Source of the DNA: Periplaneta americana
Taxonomy: Eukaryota; Arthropoda; Insecta; Blattodea; Blattidae
Length of the DNA stretch: 64,000 nucleotides
Reading direction: 5' to 3'
NCBI RefSeq assembly: GCF_040183065.1
Contig: NC_091119.1
Coordinates: 67,210,892 to 67,274,891, forward strand
Shown: positions 48,673 through 59,445 of the stretch, piece by piece
How the letters are laid out: each line of letters starts with the position of its first letter
Numbering within the stretch: position 1 is the stretch's first letter
Notes under the pieces: generated by a model
The model's input: only the letters and a program-made list of their open reading frames with translations
Told to the model about the DNA's origin: nothing
The model's database searches: none
Translations under genes and position numbers: made by a program

Positions 48673-50882
48673 TTGAAAAAGGACTAAAACATAACCTACA
48701 ACATAACAAGACACCAAGAACACAACAAATGCAAATGATCATCAATGCAGAAACACACAACCACAACACCAAGAATACATTCGACAAGATTTATTAAGAA
48801 ACATAGATAAAATAAACAAATCTTTAACTGATAGGCATGAAATTAAAACAATAAAGACATTAAGAGAGAAACAACAAGCACACAATTTGACATTTGTAAA
48901 AGCTGATAAGGGTAATTGCACTGTAATAATGAATGCAGGGGCGTATTTTGCGGACTACCGGGGCTACCGGCGGTAGCCCAAGGAAATTACAAAAGAAAAA
49001 GTTTTTAATATAACATAATGTAATAATTTTGTATTATTAGTTTTACCATAGTAATTAAAATTAAAGTAATTGTTAGTTATATTTTGTGTAATAATAGGGT
49101 CAGTGGTAGCCCAAACCCTTTAACCAGTATACGCCACTGAATGAATGCTCAAGACATGAATGACAAAATTAACACATTTTTTCACGAAAATAACATCACA
49201 GAAATAAAAACAGATCCAACAACAAAATATCAAACAATAGTCAAAAATACAATAAATCAAAACACTCACATCATACCTAACAACAAAAAACAACAATTGA
49301 AACAAATTAAACCTCACGCACCTAAACTAAATGCATTATCAAAAATTCACAAACAAAATATACCAATCAGGCCTCTTATTAACTACAAGAATGCACCAGC
49401 ATACAAATTAGCGAAATATATAGACAACTTTATAAGAAATAGTGTACAATTTGAAAACCCAACAACAATAATCAACACCATAGACCTAGTTAACAAAATA
49501 AAACACAAACACATTCCACACAACACAACATTAGCATCATTTGACATCGTAAATCTATATACAAACATACCAGTAACAGAAACACTAGAAATACTTCGGA
49601 AAATGCTTATCAAAAATAACATACCACAGACTCACATTAACGAAATTATACACATCACAGAAATTATTACTAAACAAAATTATTTCACACATAACAATAA
49701 ATACTATACACAAACTGAAGGATTACCAATGGGTTCACCTATATCAAGTATATTAGCTGAAATCTTTATTCACAACATAGAACACACATACTAAACACCG
49801 ACAACAACAAACACGCAGAGAAAATAATGTACTGGCATCGATATGTAGATGACATAATAGTCTTATATAATGGAAACAAAAGACAAATAGAAAACCTACA
49901 TAAACAACTCAACAAAATACATCCCAAATTAAAGTATACAGTAGAAATGGAACATAAGCAAGCTATAAACTTCTTAGACATCACCATAACCAAAACAAAT
50001 AACAGACACGAATTCAAAATATACAGGAAACCCACTACAACCACAACACATATACACAATTCATCAAATCATCCCATACAACATAAACATGCACCTTTCC
50101 GTACAATGACACACAGATTAATTAATATACCAATGAACAATGACAACTACACTGAAGAATTAAACACAACAAAATATATAGCACAAGACAATGGATACAA
50201 CCCTAACATAATAGACACACTAATAAAAAAGGCAAAACAAAAACAGAACAAACCAACACAAACAGCACGCGAGAATAAATACATAATATTAACATATCAC
50301 AATACCAATACCCACAAAATTGCAACTTCATTCAGAAAACTAAAGTACAAAATTGCATACAAAACAAATAATACAACACAGAAATACTTAAATAACCACA
50401 CTAAACATTCAAATAAATATAATTCAACTGGAGTTTACAAATTAAAATGCAATAGTTGCCCACATTTTTACATAGGACAGACAGGAAGATCCTTTCATAC
50501 AAGATATAATGAACATATTAAAGGTATAACCAAACCTTACATCACATCAAATTATGCAGATCACATTATCAACAATAATCATGACTACAATAATATAGAA
50601 ACAGATATGGAAATTTTACACATCATACCAAAAAGTTCACAGTTAAACATCCTAGAACAGTACGAAATATATAAGAATACAATAGCACACCCACAATATA
50701 TACTTAACACACAACTACAGTTCGATACGCACACATTATTTGACGTCATAATACATCATAACATACAAACAGCCAACCCCCACCATAGGAACAACACACC
50801 CCCACCCCTACCATCGACAACTGCACATCGCAGAGTCAAGATCACCAGTGGTTCAAGAGACACTGAAGACGACGACACATAG
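48673..50882 (+). pseudogene. Penelope-like reverse transcriptase with GIY-YIG endonuclease
   Basis: N-terminally truncated. Order: EKGLKHNLQHNKTPRTQQMQ (48680 on, with later frameshifts), HNLTFVKADKGNCTVIMNA (about 48875-48935), then a 204-bp MITE, after which the frame continues from 49141 (QDMNDKINTFFHENNITEIK, LNALSKIHKQNIPIRPLIN, SFDIVNLYTNIPVTETLEIL, GLPMGSPISSILAEIF). A frameshift at about 49790-49826 precedes the catalytic YWHRYVDDIIV (49829-49860). The GIY-YIG domain at 50433-50530 reads GVYKLKCNSCPHFYIGQTGR, then SFHTRYNEHIKG. Stop at 50880-50882, inside the hammerhead-like core. Two lesions only in the main 3' part. Confidence 0.92.
48936..49139. mobile_element. 204-bp hAT-type MITE inside the Penelope ORF
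   Basis: Left end caggggcgtattttgcggac, right end (inverted) cagtggcgtatactggttaa. Exact 8-bp duplication aatgaatg (48928-48935, 49140-49147). Removing the MITE and one copy of the duplication restores the Penelope frame from CTVIMNA to QDMNDK. Different family from the 182-bp MITE. Confidence 0.95.
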
Positions 50883-50903
50883 CGTCAAAACGGGCCGTCT
50901 GTC
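50859..50903 (+). ncRNA. Hammerhead-like ribozyme core at the Penelope 3' end
   Basis: GACA (50859-50862) can pair with TGTC (50900-50903) as stem I. CTGAAGA (50863-50869) fits the CUGANGA box. GACG/CGTC (50871-50874, 50883-50886) form stem II with one extra C before it. AAAA (50887-50890) stands where GAAA is required. CGGGCCGTC gives a short stem III ending in a GUC cleavage triplet (50897-50899). The inverted copy at 47756-47800 (minus) has the correct GAAA but ATC for GTC. Hammerheads are described in Penelope-like elements; activity is not shown here, and the plus copy likely lost it. Confidence 0.55.
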
Positions 50904-51074
50904 GAAGGTAAATACCTTTTTTAACAATTTTAACACTTTTAACGTATGACAAAGTAAATTTTATATAAATTTATAGTTCATTGTTGTACCAGGTACAAGC
51001 AAGATTAACTTTATTTACTCATTGTAGCATACTGTTAACGGTCTTAAAAGAGGTGTAACCTCGAATTGTACTAA

Positions 51075-52773
51075 ATGTCTGGATCAGAAGATGATACACA
51101 AGTCACAGAAGTGTATGGTGGCCGAACATTTAGATTGAAGATAAAAAAGCAAAAGAAAGAGATTAGAATAAACAATAAAGAGCCTCGAGTTGTCTGCTCA
51201 CATGGACTTCAAGATAGACAAGTAAATAAAAATGCTAAAGGAAAGAAGGAGTGTAAAGTTGCAGATTTAACCTGTGACGATATCAGTACATTTAATCACA
51301 GAGTAGTGGCTCTTAACCAAATTGATCAAAATAAATTTTTACTACATTATATGAACATTTCATCGCCAAAACGTAGAGTAGTGAAATATGCTATAGCTAG
51401 ATACAAACAAAGTGTGTCAGTGAAATATACAGTGAGAAGAAGCAATGGCGAAATAATACCTGTCTGTGATGCATCTTTTCAGGGAATATGTGGTCTGTCC
51501 AAGGATAGACTATTCATTTCATGTAACAGGAAAGTTACCTGACGACAAGAGAGGTGGTGGCAGATCAGGCGAGAAATATAAGGAACTCACACTTGCTGTT
51601 AAAAATGATATTTCATTATACAAATGCAGAGAGAGCTATTATTCAAGAGAAAAATCCAGGAGAGGATATCTACCATCAAACCTTACACTAAGATAAAATG
51701 TAGAAAAGTTTCTGCAGTAAGAGTAAATCGAAGGGACTCACTGTGTGTTCCCTTTCCAAATATAAACACATTTTCTACCACTGTTTTAATTTATCATTCA
51801 AGACTCCACATACTGATATATGTTCTACGTGCAAGATTGGACTTATGAAAATTAGGGCAGAAATGGATCCTGAAAAGAATAATACTCTAAGGGCTAATTA
51901 TAGACTGCACAAACTACGTGCAAAACGATTCTATTCTCTAATGAAGATATTTCAGATGTAATCAAAGTGTGCTTTGACATGCAATAAAATCAGCCTATAC
52001 CCAAGTTATCAATAAGTGAAGTATTTTACTCCCGATAGATCTGGCTGTATAACCTATGTATCATGATACATTCACAAGAGCAAAGAAAGGAAGACGTTCA
52101 TTTCTATACTTGGCTTGAAACCGAATCTTCTAGAGGTTGCAATCAAGTTGCCTCAGCTCTACAGACCTTTCTTTCTGAAGTGGAAAGTAACCAACAAAAG
52201 GACAGTCCGAAGATTATCCATCTATTCTCTTACTCATGTCCCAGTCAGAACAAAAACAGTGTTATGATGGCCACTCTTATTCCCTTCTTAGAGCAAAACA
52301 AGCACTTCAACAAGATTGTTCATTATTTCCCGATCCGAGAACATAGTTACATGGCTCCAGACAGGGTGTTTGGTAGGCTAGAAAAATGCTACCGAAAAAT
52401 GGAAACGATTCTGTCCCCCAAACAGTACCATGATGTGCTAAAACAACATGGAAATGTAAAAATTCTGAATGAAGACTGGCAAGTGAGACATTTCAAGTCC
52501 AGATCACAAATGGTTATTCGCTCTAAGCTCCTGTTCAAAATGACTGATCAACGTATCATAACATACAAAAAATCTCAGAAGACAGTCACTGTATCAGTAA
52601 GCAGTACATACTTTGGGGACAGGATAGAGGTAGAAGTGCTGAAGAAGAAACAAGATATCTACAAAATCGTGAAAGAATCTCCAGTGATGCCGAAGAACAT
52701 GGTAAGCAAGGAAAAGAAAAAAGATGTCTCCAATCTCCTGAAATATTTTGAAGTATCAGCATATGCAAATTAA
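51075..52773 (+). pseudogene. DUF7869-like, probable transposase relic
   Basis: N-terminal frame 51075-51542: basic start, RVVKYAIARYKQSVSVKYTV, then VCDASFQGICGLSKDRL. Next frame: LPDDKRGGGRSGEKYKELTL and SYYSREKSRRGYLPSNLTL (to 51693). Next: FKTPHTDICSTCKIGLMKIR (C-x2-C, 51790-51850). Last frame 52063-52773: FYTWLETESSRGCNQVASAL, IHLFSYSCPSQNKN, PIREHSYMAPDRVFGRLEKC. Insect relatives have fsDxCxxQNKN and RGHSxmPxDRxFgxiE. Here that Asp is Tyr (52231-52233, TAC). Three frameshifts and a stop separate the parts. The function of the family is inferred as transposase because it sits inside terminal repeats; I cannot confirm that by search. Confidence 0.7.
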
Positions 52774-53066
52774 TTATATCAGGATATCCTGCAGTAATTT
52801 TAAGTTCAGTTTAATGACATGTTTATTTAGTTAAAACTACAAATGTGAACTTAATAACTCTAAACAATATGTTCTTTAATTAATAATTCAGCATACATAC
52901 TCTTAATTGTTTATTATTGATTATTATGCTACGTAAAATCATTGTACATTATTTACTGGTTCATAAAGTCATTTCTCCGTTAAAAATAATACCGTAAGAA
53001 AATATGTTAAAATTAATACAAGCACTTAGTCTCATAATGAGCATTTATCGAGTTTTGAAAAAACTT

Positions 53067-53559
53067 TTAGTCGCTGTTCACTTGTCTTCTTTGGTTTTTC
53101 CAGTCTTCCCTATGTCTTGCTCTGCTTGAGGCTTCCTACACGTTCACTGAAAAGGTCAGCCCATCTTCTTCTTGGTCTTCCGCGTGATCTCTTGCCAATG
53201 CGGGGATCCCAAAGTGTGAATGTCTGCGTCCATCTTCCGTCTCTAAGTCGTGCAACATGGCCTCCCCACTTCCATTTGGTGTTGGTGACTTGCAGTGCTG
53301 GATCTTAATTGCTGACATCTTTTGTAGCACTTCGTTTGAAATTCTGTCCCTCAGTGATAAGCCTAGTATCCTTCTCAGGAGCTTTCTTTGGCATATTTAT
53401 ATAGTATACTTATTAGTAAAATATTAAAATATAAATTACATTTTGGTAATATCCTTAATTTAGTCTTCAATATAACTAATGTTTCTGTGTGTGAAAAGTA
53501 CGAAAAAAATAATGATTCCAGGTGTAAAGAAAAAAACACAATTACTGAAAAACTGTGTA
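53067..53559 (-). pseudogene. LINE C-terminal fragment inserted in the right terminal repeat
   Basis: The minus strand reads LGLSLRDRISNEVLQKMSAI, then (shifted) GGHVARLRDGRWTQTFTLWD and GKRSRGRPRRRWADLF. These are WxGHVARxxDxRW and RGRPxxRW motifs of RTE-like and related LINEs, from a family different from copies A-F. It is flanked by imperfect copies of gagcatttatcgagttttga (53044-53066 and 53562-53587), which look like its long target duplication within the transposon's terminal repeat. Confidence 0.65.
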
Positions 53560-53609
53560 GAGAGCATTTATCTACATTTTGAAAAAATGCTCCTCAATTA
53601 GAATTTCTC

Positions 53610-54985
53610 GAAGTGCCTTTGGAAACATTTTGGTTGTCAATAAGGATTGAATACACGGCCAACATTGCTTACACCTTTCGGTTTATAATTTAAAATTGAT
53701 TTTGGAATGCGGCCATCTTCCATCTGTTCTAGATGCTTCATCCAATTGTTCCTACTGAGATATTTTTTCTGTTAATGTGAATATTTTGAGCTCTTTTCAA
53801 AGGTCATCATTTCTTTTCCTATCCCATAAAGTATATCCAGCCACACCTTTCAAAAATTTCATTTCTGCAGCTTCTATTCTGCGTTCTTCTTTCTTATTTA
53901 GAACCGAAAATTCTGCACCATACATCATCATAGAAACTGCTACCACTTTGTAAAATTTAAGTTTGGTGTCTTTCCGCATAGTCGTTAAACATCTTCTTAT
54001 TGTACCACATATGTAATTGAATTTATTTATTTTATTTGTAAAATCTTCGTTTTTCAAATCTGTAGTGCTCGGAAAAGTGGCACAAGTCAAAAATGTTAAT
54101 TTTACAGGAGAAGGAAAAAAACTGTTTTCACACTGGTTTATGTAGATTTGATTTCTTCTGTATGAATTATTGTAATGGGAGAAGTACTTACATCTCTTTT
54201 CCCAAGCGAGCAGATGTTCCGTAAATTGTCAATAAATTAATAAAAAATGTTTGTGGAAACTGACTGATGCCATTTTTCCCAAGCATTGCAGAAATATGAT
54301 ATGTTGCAACCGAGGTAATTAAAGCAGTTGACCTGTTCAATAGGTTTTCCTTCTAATATAATTTTAGCTCTTATTGTTTCCGATCCTCTAAATGCAAACA
54401 CTTTTGTTTTATTAGGAGATATGTTTAAAGAGTAATTTTTACTTATTATATTTAATTTGAATAACGCTCTTTGCAGATTATCTTCTGAGCTACAGATTAA
54501 AACTTGATCCTCAGGGAACAATAATGTGTCTAAGGATGTATTACTAATTTTGAAATGTTCATCTAATGCCGTCATCCATGTTCTCACGACTTTGTCAATA
54601 AATATGTTAAACAATAGCGGGGAGAGGGGGCACTCTTGACTTACTCCTTTATTTATTTTTGCAATGATATTTTTCCTGTTATTTGAACCTGTTACTATTA
54701 CAATTTTATTTTCTACATACATGCTTTTTATCACTGTTATAATATGTTGTGGTATACCTTTCTGGGCCATTATACTCCATAATTTGTTTCAATTAATTTT
54801 GTCGAATGCCTTTTCAAAATCTATAAAGGCTATATAAGTTGGTATATTGTATTCTCTGTGTTTTTCTATTACCTGATTGATTGTAAATATGCAGTCAGAG
54901 CAAGCTCTACCTTTACGAAATCCATTTTGAAACTCTAAGATTATATATTCTAATATTTTGTTTGTTTTTATAATATACATATCCT
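53610..54985 (-). pseudogene. LINE reverse transcriptase relic with altered active site
   Basis: Minus-strand frames in order: ILEFQNGFRKGRACSDCIFT, YIAFIDFEKAFDKIN (54789-54980); GIPQHIITVIKSMY, INKGVSQECPLSPLLFNIFI, then TLLFPEDQVLICSS (54237-54770), where YADDQV is expected, so the catalytic box has changed; FNYLGCNISYF; a deleted or inserted stretch at 54090-54236; then YGAEFSVLNKKEERRIEAAE and KGVAGYTLWDRKRND (53797-54090); and RIPKSILNYKPKGVSNVGR near 53680. Domains and order fit an RTE-like LINE, not the same family as copies A-F. Confidence 0.83.
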
Positions 54986-56190
54986 TTCAACAACAGCATC
55001 TTTCCCCCTTTGGTTCCTAGGATAATTTTTGGTATTGCCTGCATTATACATCCTGAACTACTAGGTACTTAAAAGTTTGGAAGAATTTATGTCGAATTTT
55101 GTTACTAAGTAACGAAGAGCAATGGATTCAGTAAGCATTGTTTATACGATTGTAGGTAATTCCATTTCGGAATCGAGAATATTTGGTTTCAGAAACAATG
55201 CATTCGGAATGAAGACCATTCGGAACTAAGATTGTTCGGAAAACAGAATTCGGAAGTACATTCATGAACCGTCTTACAAGTGACCACGAACTGATCAGAG
55301 GTCCTTCGAATAACATCTGCTGTCCAGAAACACAGTTCCCTATTCGCGTCCATTAGACCCACATGAGTGCATATATGTGTAAAATGATTTTGAAAAGTCC
55401 AATTTAATTAAGACAAAGTCTAGAAAAATTAAATCTACAGCTACAGTGGTAATCTTAATCGCACCTTAAATACAAGAAGATAAAATAGTTTTATAATATT
55501 ATAAAATTAGTATAATGTTTCAGTGTTGTTAAATCATAATTTCATTTTCCAGGTAACATTAAATACTTTGCATATTATAGTGTTATAGAAGTTCTCCGCT
55601 GTCTGAATCACTGTTGTGAACATCGCATATTGCTAACCGAGAATTAACTGCATTCTGCTATTGCCTTCTCGTGATGTCGTAGTTCTGTAGCTAGAATTAC
55701 CCTCAATTCCACATGCTTCTGTTCATTAATATTTGTAATTTTTATTTAGCTACACTCTAAATTACTGTACTTCCTTGATAATCTCTTAGTATTATTTTGT
55801 CGAAAATTTTATTGCCACATAATTCCTAGTCAATATATTATATGTAATCCGGTAATGTATCCTTACACAATCACTTTGTTGATTTAAAGATAAATTAGAA
55901 TCTTAACAATAATTGTATCTTTAACAGATATTTTTATTCCACTGCACATTTCCTCTATTAAAACTGTAAATATTTTAAGTTGTGGCAGCAAAGGTGAGCT
56001 GCATCTGTTCTAAGTTCTTTCAGTGGAAGCTTACTTCACTACAGTGGTTACTGAGTGGACAGAAATGCAGACTGCTTTTACTGGATGTGTAACTGTGATA
56101 TTATTACATATATACAAATTTAATAATCTTGTACTCCAGAGCATTTATTTTACTGGAGAAATATATGAGGACGTAATAATGAAAATTCAG
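54986..56190. other. No gene; cluster of ttcggaa motifs
   Basis: No coding motif. Five ttcggaa heptamers occur within 90 bp (55166-55172, 55203-55209, 55219-55225, 55235-55241, 55249-55255). Confidence 0.45.
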
Positions 56191-56437
56191 CCACCGGCGT
56201 GGCTCAGTCTGTTAAGGCGCTTGCCTGCAGGTCTGAAGTTGTGCTTGGGTGCGGGTTCGATCCCCACTTGGGCCGATTACTTGGTTGGGTTTATTCCGAG
56301 GATTTCCCCAATATTAAGATGAATGCTAGGTAATCTATGGCGAATCCTCGGCCTCATCTCGCTATCACCAATCTCATCGATGCTAAATAACCTAGTAGTT
56401 GATACAGCATCGTTAAATAACCAACTAAAAAAAACGG
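56191..56437 (+). mobile_element. tRNA-derived SINE
   Basis: ccaccggcgtggctcagtct (A-box region), ttaaggcgcttgcctgcagg, then gcgggttcgatccccacttg (B box), body with ggttgggtttattccgagga, and an A-rich tail (aaccaactaaaaaaaa). Sister of the SINE at 26601-26858. Target duplication not clear. Confidence 0.92.
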
Positions 56438-57485
56438 AAATTAAATAGGAAACAGAACTGAAATTGTGCCCAACAGAGACATACACTTTGCAATACATAC
56501 AACATTGAAATATTAAACAGTTAATAATTTCTTGACTTATAACCAAGACAATGGAAACTTACTTTGATATTCCAACACCAAGATGAAGGGTAAAATCTTA
56601 ATTTCTAAAATGACAATACATTTAACTATTGTATGCAATATTCAATAACCTTTTATGCTACAACAATGTAGAAATTTTAGGTAATGCATAACAAAAATAG
56701 ACTTCAGAATATTCATTTTTGAAAATTTGCATCATTCAAGAAAGTTAGAACATCCAACACTGAAGAATCGTTCGAATTTTTATGTTTGCACTTGAAAGTT
56801 ACGACTCTTCTGCTGTAATAGAAAACTCGCAAGATTTAATTAAACGTGTAACAAAACCGAAGTTGGAATAAACTGCAATAATGTGCAACGAAAATGTAAC
56901 TAAACATAGAGGGCAAGTGAACTCTGGTTGAAAGATAGTCGTAAAACAAGAAGAGACACAGTCGCCTTATTCATATTGGCAAATAGTGAGAACTGACTGC
57001 GTGGAGAAACATCTTCAGTACCTCAATATAAAAGACTGAAAATAACTCCTGATATTATTATGAGTAATGGATCAGTAATAAGAACAATGGTGATGTGAAA
57101 AGGGACAATATAAAGTATTAAGACAATGCTAGAGAACATTAAATAACGTAAAGCTTACTTTAAAGAAAACGAAAACATCATGTTTGAAATGTAAAAAAAT
57201 GGTCAGTAGAAATGTACATCTCTAGGGCAGACGAAAAAATATGTACGGTGATTTATTATATAAATGTAATAACCATCACCATATTAAGGGAAATATATAT
57301 TTTGGCAAATCTTCAGAATTCAGATGGTCAAGACAATTATACCGAGGAAAGAAATTACTCAAAAACAAGCAGCAAATGGAATTGGAAATGGTGTGCGCAA
57401 TAACTGAACGGGATATAATCTTCTTCTTAATATTGTTCTAAATTAAGGGTGTAGATTACTGCTATAACACTTGGGCACAAATGGC
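56438..57485. other. No feature recognised
   Basis: AT-rich, no motifs or repeat edges identified. Confidence 0.3.
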
Positions 57486-57489
57486 CCTT

Positions 57490-58430
57490 TGTGCACCCCA
57501 TACACTGGAGATCAGCCCAGGGGACTGCAATGCATTACCAGCTTTGCTATGCTACTGGGATTAATTTCCTCAGAAGACAATGTTTCTTTCCCGAGACAAC
57601 GATGCCTGATGGGCTTAGATCTGAGCAATCTAGCAAAATGTCAAGTGATAACTCGGCATCCATCCTACATTTCCTACAAGTTGAGTCATCATTAAGGCTC
57701 AATATATGTAGGTGACAATATGTAGATGGCAGTGTCCGGTCAAAATTCCAGTTAACCATCTTAAAAATTATCCTTTCCAATGGCAGGATTGTTCAGTTGA
57801 TTCAGGTTTAGATTCTAAACTTTTTATCAGGCTCTTCTTTAGAACCTATATGATTATATACTTAGAGATGCCAACACAGGGTTCAGGGCCATACCATTGG
57901 AAGGAAGTTCCTTGATTGGCCAATAGGCGGCTTGTTATTGTCATACATTCCACTGTGCCCTGGGACATTTTGATAGATATTTTCCAGACTAGTTCTGCAT
58001 TCTTCAACCAGCCTGGAGAAAAACTCTGTGCACACTTAGCATACCCTGTGTAGTCTATCAGAGCAAATAATGATATTCAGGCCTTGACATGATATATTTA
58101 GATTTTCCTGAGCGCAAGCTAATATAATAAACACTTCAGCTTGCAAAACCGTAGTATATTGACCAACGGTGATAGATATTCTAGCTCTGGGTCTTATGTC
58201 ATAAATCCCTGCTCCAGCATCGCTGTCAGTTCTGGAGCCATCCATGAAGCACACCAGACTACGACATGGAAATTGGTTAAGGTGACCTCTCTCCCATTCT
58301 TCCCTGTCAGGAAAATTTAAACAAAAGTATTTATATGTTGAACAGGAGTCATACTTCCTGTCTTGTAACAATAACGAGATTGATATCAGTTGCCATTTTC
58401 CAAATATGTGTCTAGCTACGTGCTTCATTT
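57490..58430 (-). pseudogene. LINE C-terminal part: RNase H and zinc knuckle
   Basis: The minus strand 58036-58428 reads SLVCFMDGSRTDSDAGAGIY, QYTTVLQAEVFIILACAQEN and IIICSDRLHRVC, i.e. RNase H motifs DGS, QAEV and SD. Further 3' pieces read GPEPCVGISK (about 57870) and (57547-57780) NFDRTLPSTYCHLHILSLND, then DDSTCRKCRMDAELSLDILL, where relatives have C-x2-C...H...C; the His and last Cys differ. Similar to R1/I-type LINE ends. Reverse transcriptase absent. Confidence 0.8.
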
Positions 58431-58529
58431 CTCCCTATCCACTGGCCAAGCCCATGTAGTTGAGACATACACTTTCCCCTTCAAGTACCCCCTCTCCCCT
58501 AAATAAAAGTTACATGTTGACAAATCTAG

Positions 58530-59200
58530 TGACTGCGATAGCCACAAGCCTTTGCTCACAGTCCGCTTTTCGGTGAACATGTGATGAATACGCGTAAGTG
58601 ACCTCTCAGATGTGTCGGATGTTGCTCCATCTTGTTGAAAGAAGCAGTAATTACGCTCCTCTTCCTTAGTTGGGAATAGAATTCATCCAAGAAAGTCAAG
58701 TCTACATCCGTGTTGACTGTAGTGTCGAAGAATATTGGACAGATAATGTATGTTGCAGTCATAGTGCACCACACACCGATCTTTTGGTTGCATAGGGGTT
58801 ATTCGTACACTAGGTTAGAATTTTCTGTCGCCCAGTACCTGTTTTGAGAGTTTACATATCCCGATAGAAGAAACCAAGTCTCATCAATCATGATAAACAA
58901 CAGCGGGTCCAAATCACTATCTGTAATCATATTCAACAACCAGCAGTAGAAATTTAAACATTTATTCTTATCAGGCTCCTTCAGTTGTATAGCTGTCACT
59001 CGGTATGGTTTGAATTTCAAAGCCTTCAACACACATCCGTAAGTGTTGAGCCAATTTCGTGGTGGACTTTCGAGGACTCCTAGTCATCATTTCCTGAATT
59101 CATGCCGTAAGTTGAAGTGTCCGGACAGAAAGCGAGCAGAATCCATGTATTATTGATGAACCGAAGGGTAACATCAGGAATAGCATCTGCACTATCATCC
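58530..59200 (-). pseudogene. mariner-like transposase relic
   Basis: The minus strand 58799-59032 reads LKFKPYRVTAIQLKEPDKNK, LLNMITDSDLDPLLFIMIDE and TWFLLSGYVNSQNRYWATEN (IDETWF is the first-Asp motif). Then 58556-58774 reads GPIFFDTTVNTDVDLTFLDE-like residues, then FNKMEQHPTH, where relatives have QQDGATSHT; the second catalytic Asp is lost. The last acid motif is not seen. Confidence 0.78.
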
Positions 59201-59259
59201 GTGAGAAATTAACACGTGTTTATATGAACCTGTTAAGATGTGCACAGAAGTGTCTAGAT

Positions 59260-59437
59260 CAATGGTCGTCAGCACTTGCTAAAATATGCAATGGATACGC
59301 GGTGCCATCCCATGTGCACCATCGTGTAACAGGGAGAGATAGCATACCCGCTAGCAGCTACGAGAGCACTATAGTGCACTGCATTTTCCGCGGGTAAGAG
59401 AGGCTAGCCCCAGCGTGCTCTGTGCTGATGACCCCTG
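59260..59437 (-). mobile_element. 178-bp hAT-type MITE, copy 3 (inverted)
   Basis: Ends caatggtcgtcagcact and (inverted) caggggtcatcagcac. Exact 8-bp duplication gtctagat (59252-59259, 59438-59445). Same family as 18522-18703. Confidence 0.93.
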
Positions 59438-59445
59438 GTCTAGAT

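Larger units (their letters stand above)
47360..53595 (+). mobile_element. AATT-flanked element encoding a DUF7869-like protein
   Basis: Ends form an inverted repeat of about 36 bp with few mismatches (gaggagcgtttttttcaaaa at 47360; right end 53560-53595 inverted: gaggagcattttttcaaaat). AATT lies on both sides (47356-47359, 53596-53599). The only gene with matching orientation is the DUF7869-like pseudogene at 51075-52773. Nested inside are a Penelope element (47655-50975), itself carrying a MITE, and a LINE fragment (53067-53559) that split the right terminal repeat. About 2.4 kb remains without insertions. Superfamily not proven; 4-bp duplications are known for Sola and some other groups. 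Confidence 0.6.

Noticed and set aside
53588-53670. Plus-strand reading as a hAT C-terminal piece (EFLEVPLETFW)
   Set aside because: The minus-strand LINE reading (NYKPKGVSNVGR) fits its neighbour better and continues the adjacent frame.
55166-55255. Heat-shock element
   Set aside because: Canonical heat-shock sites need alternating nGAAn units at 5-bp steps; the spacing here is 14-37 bp.
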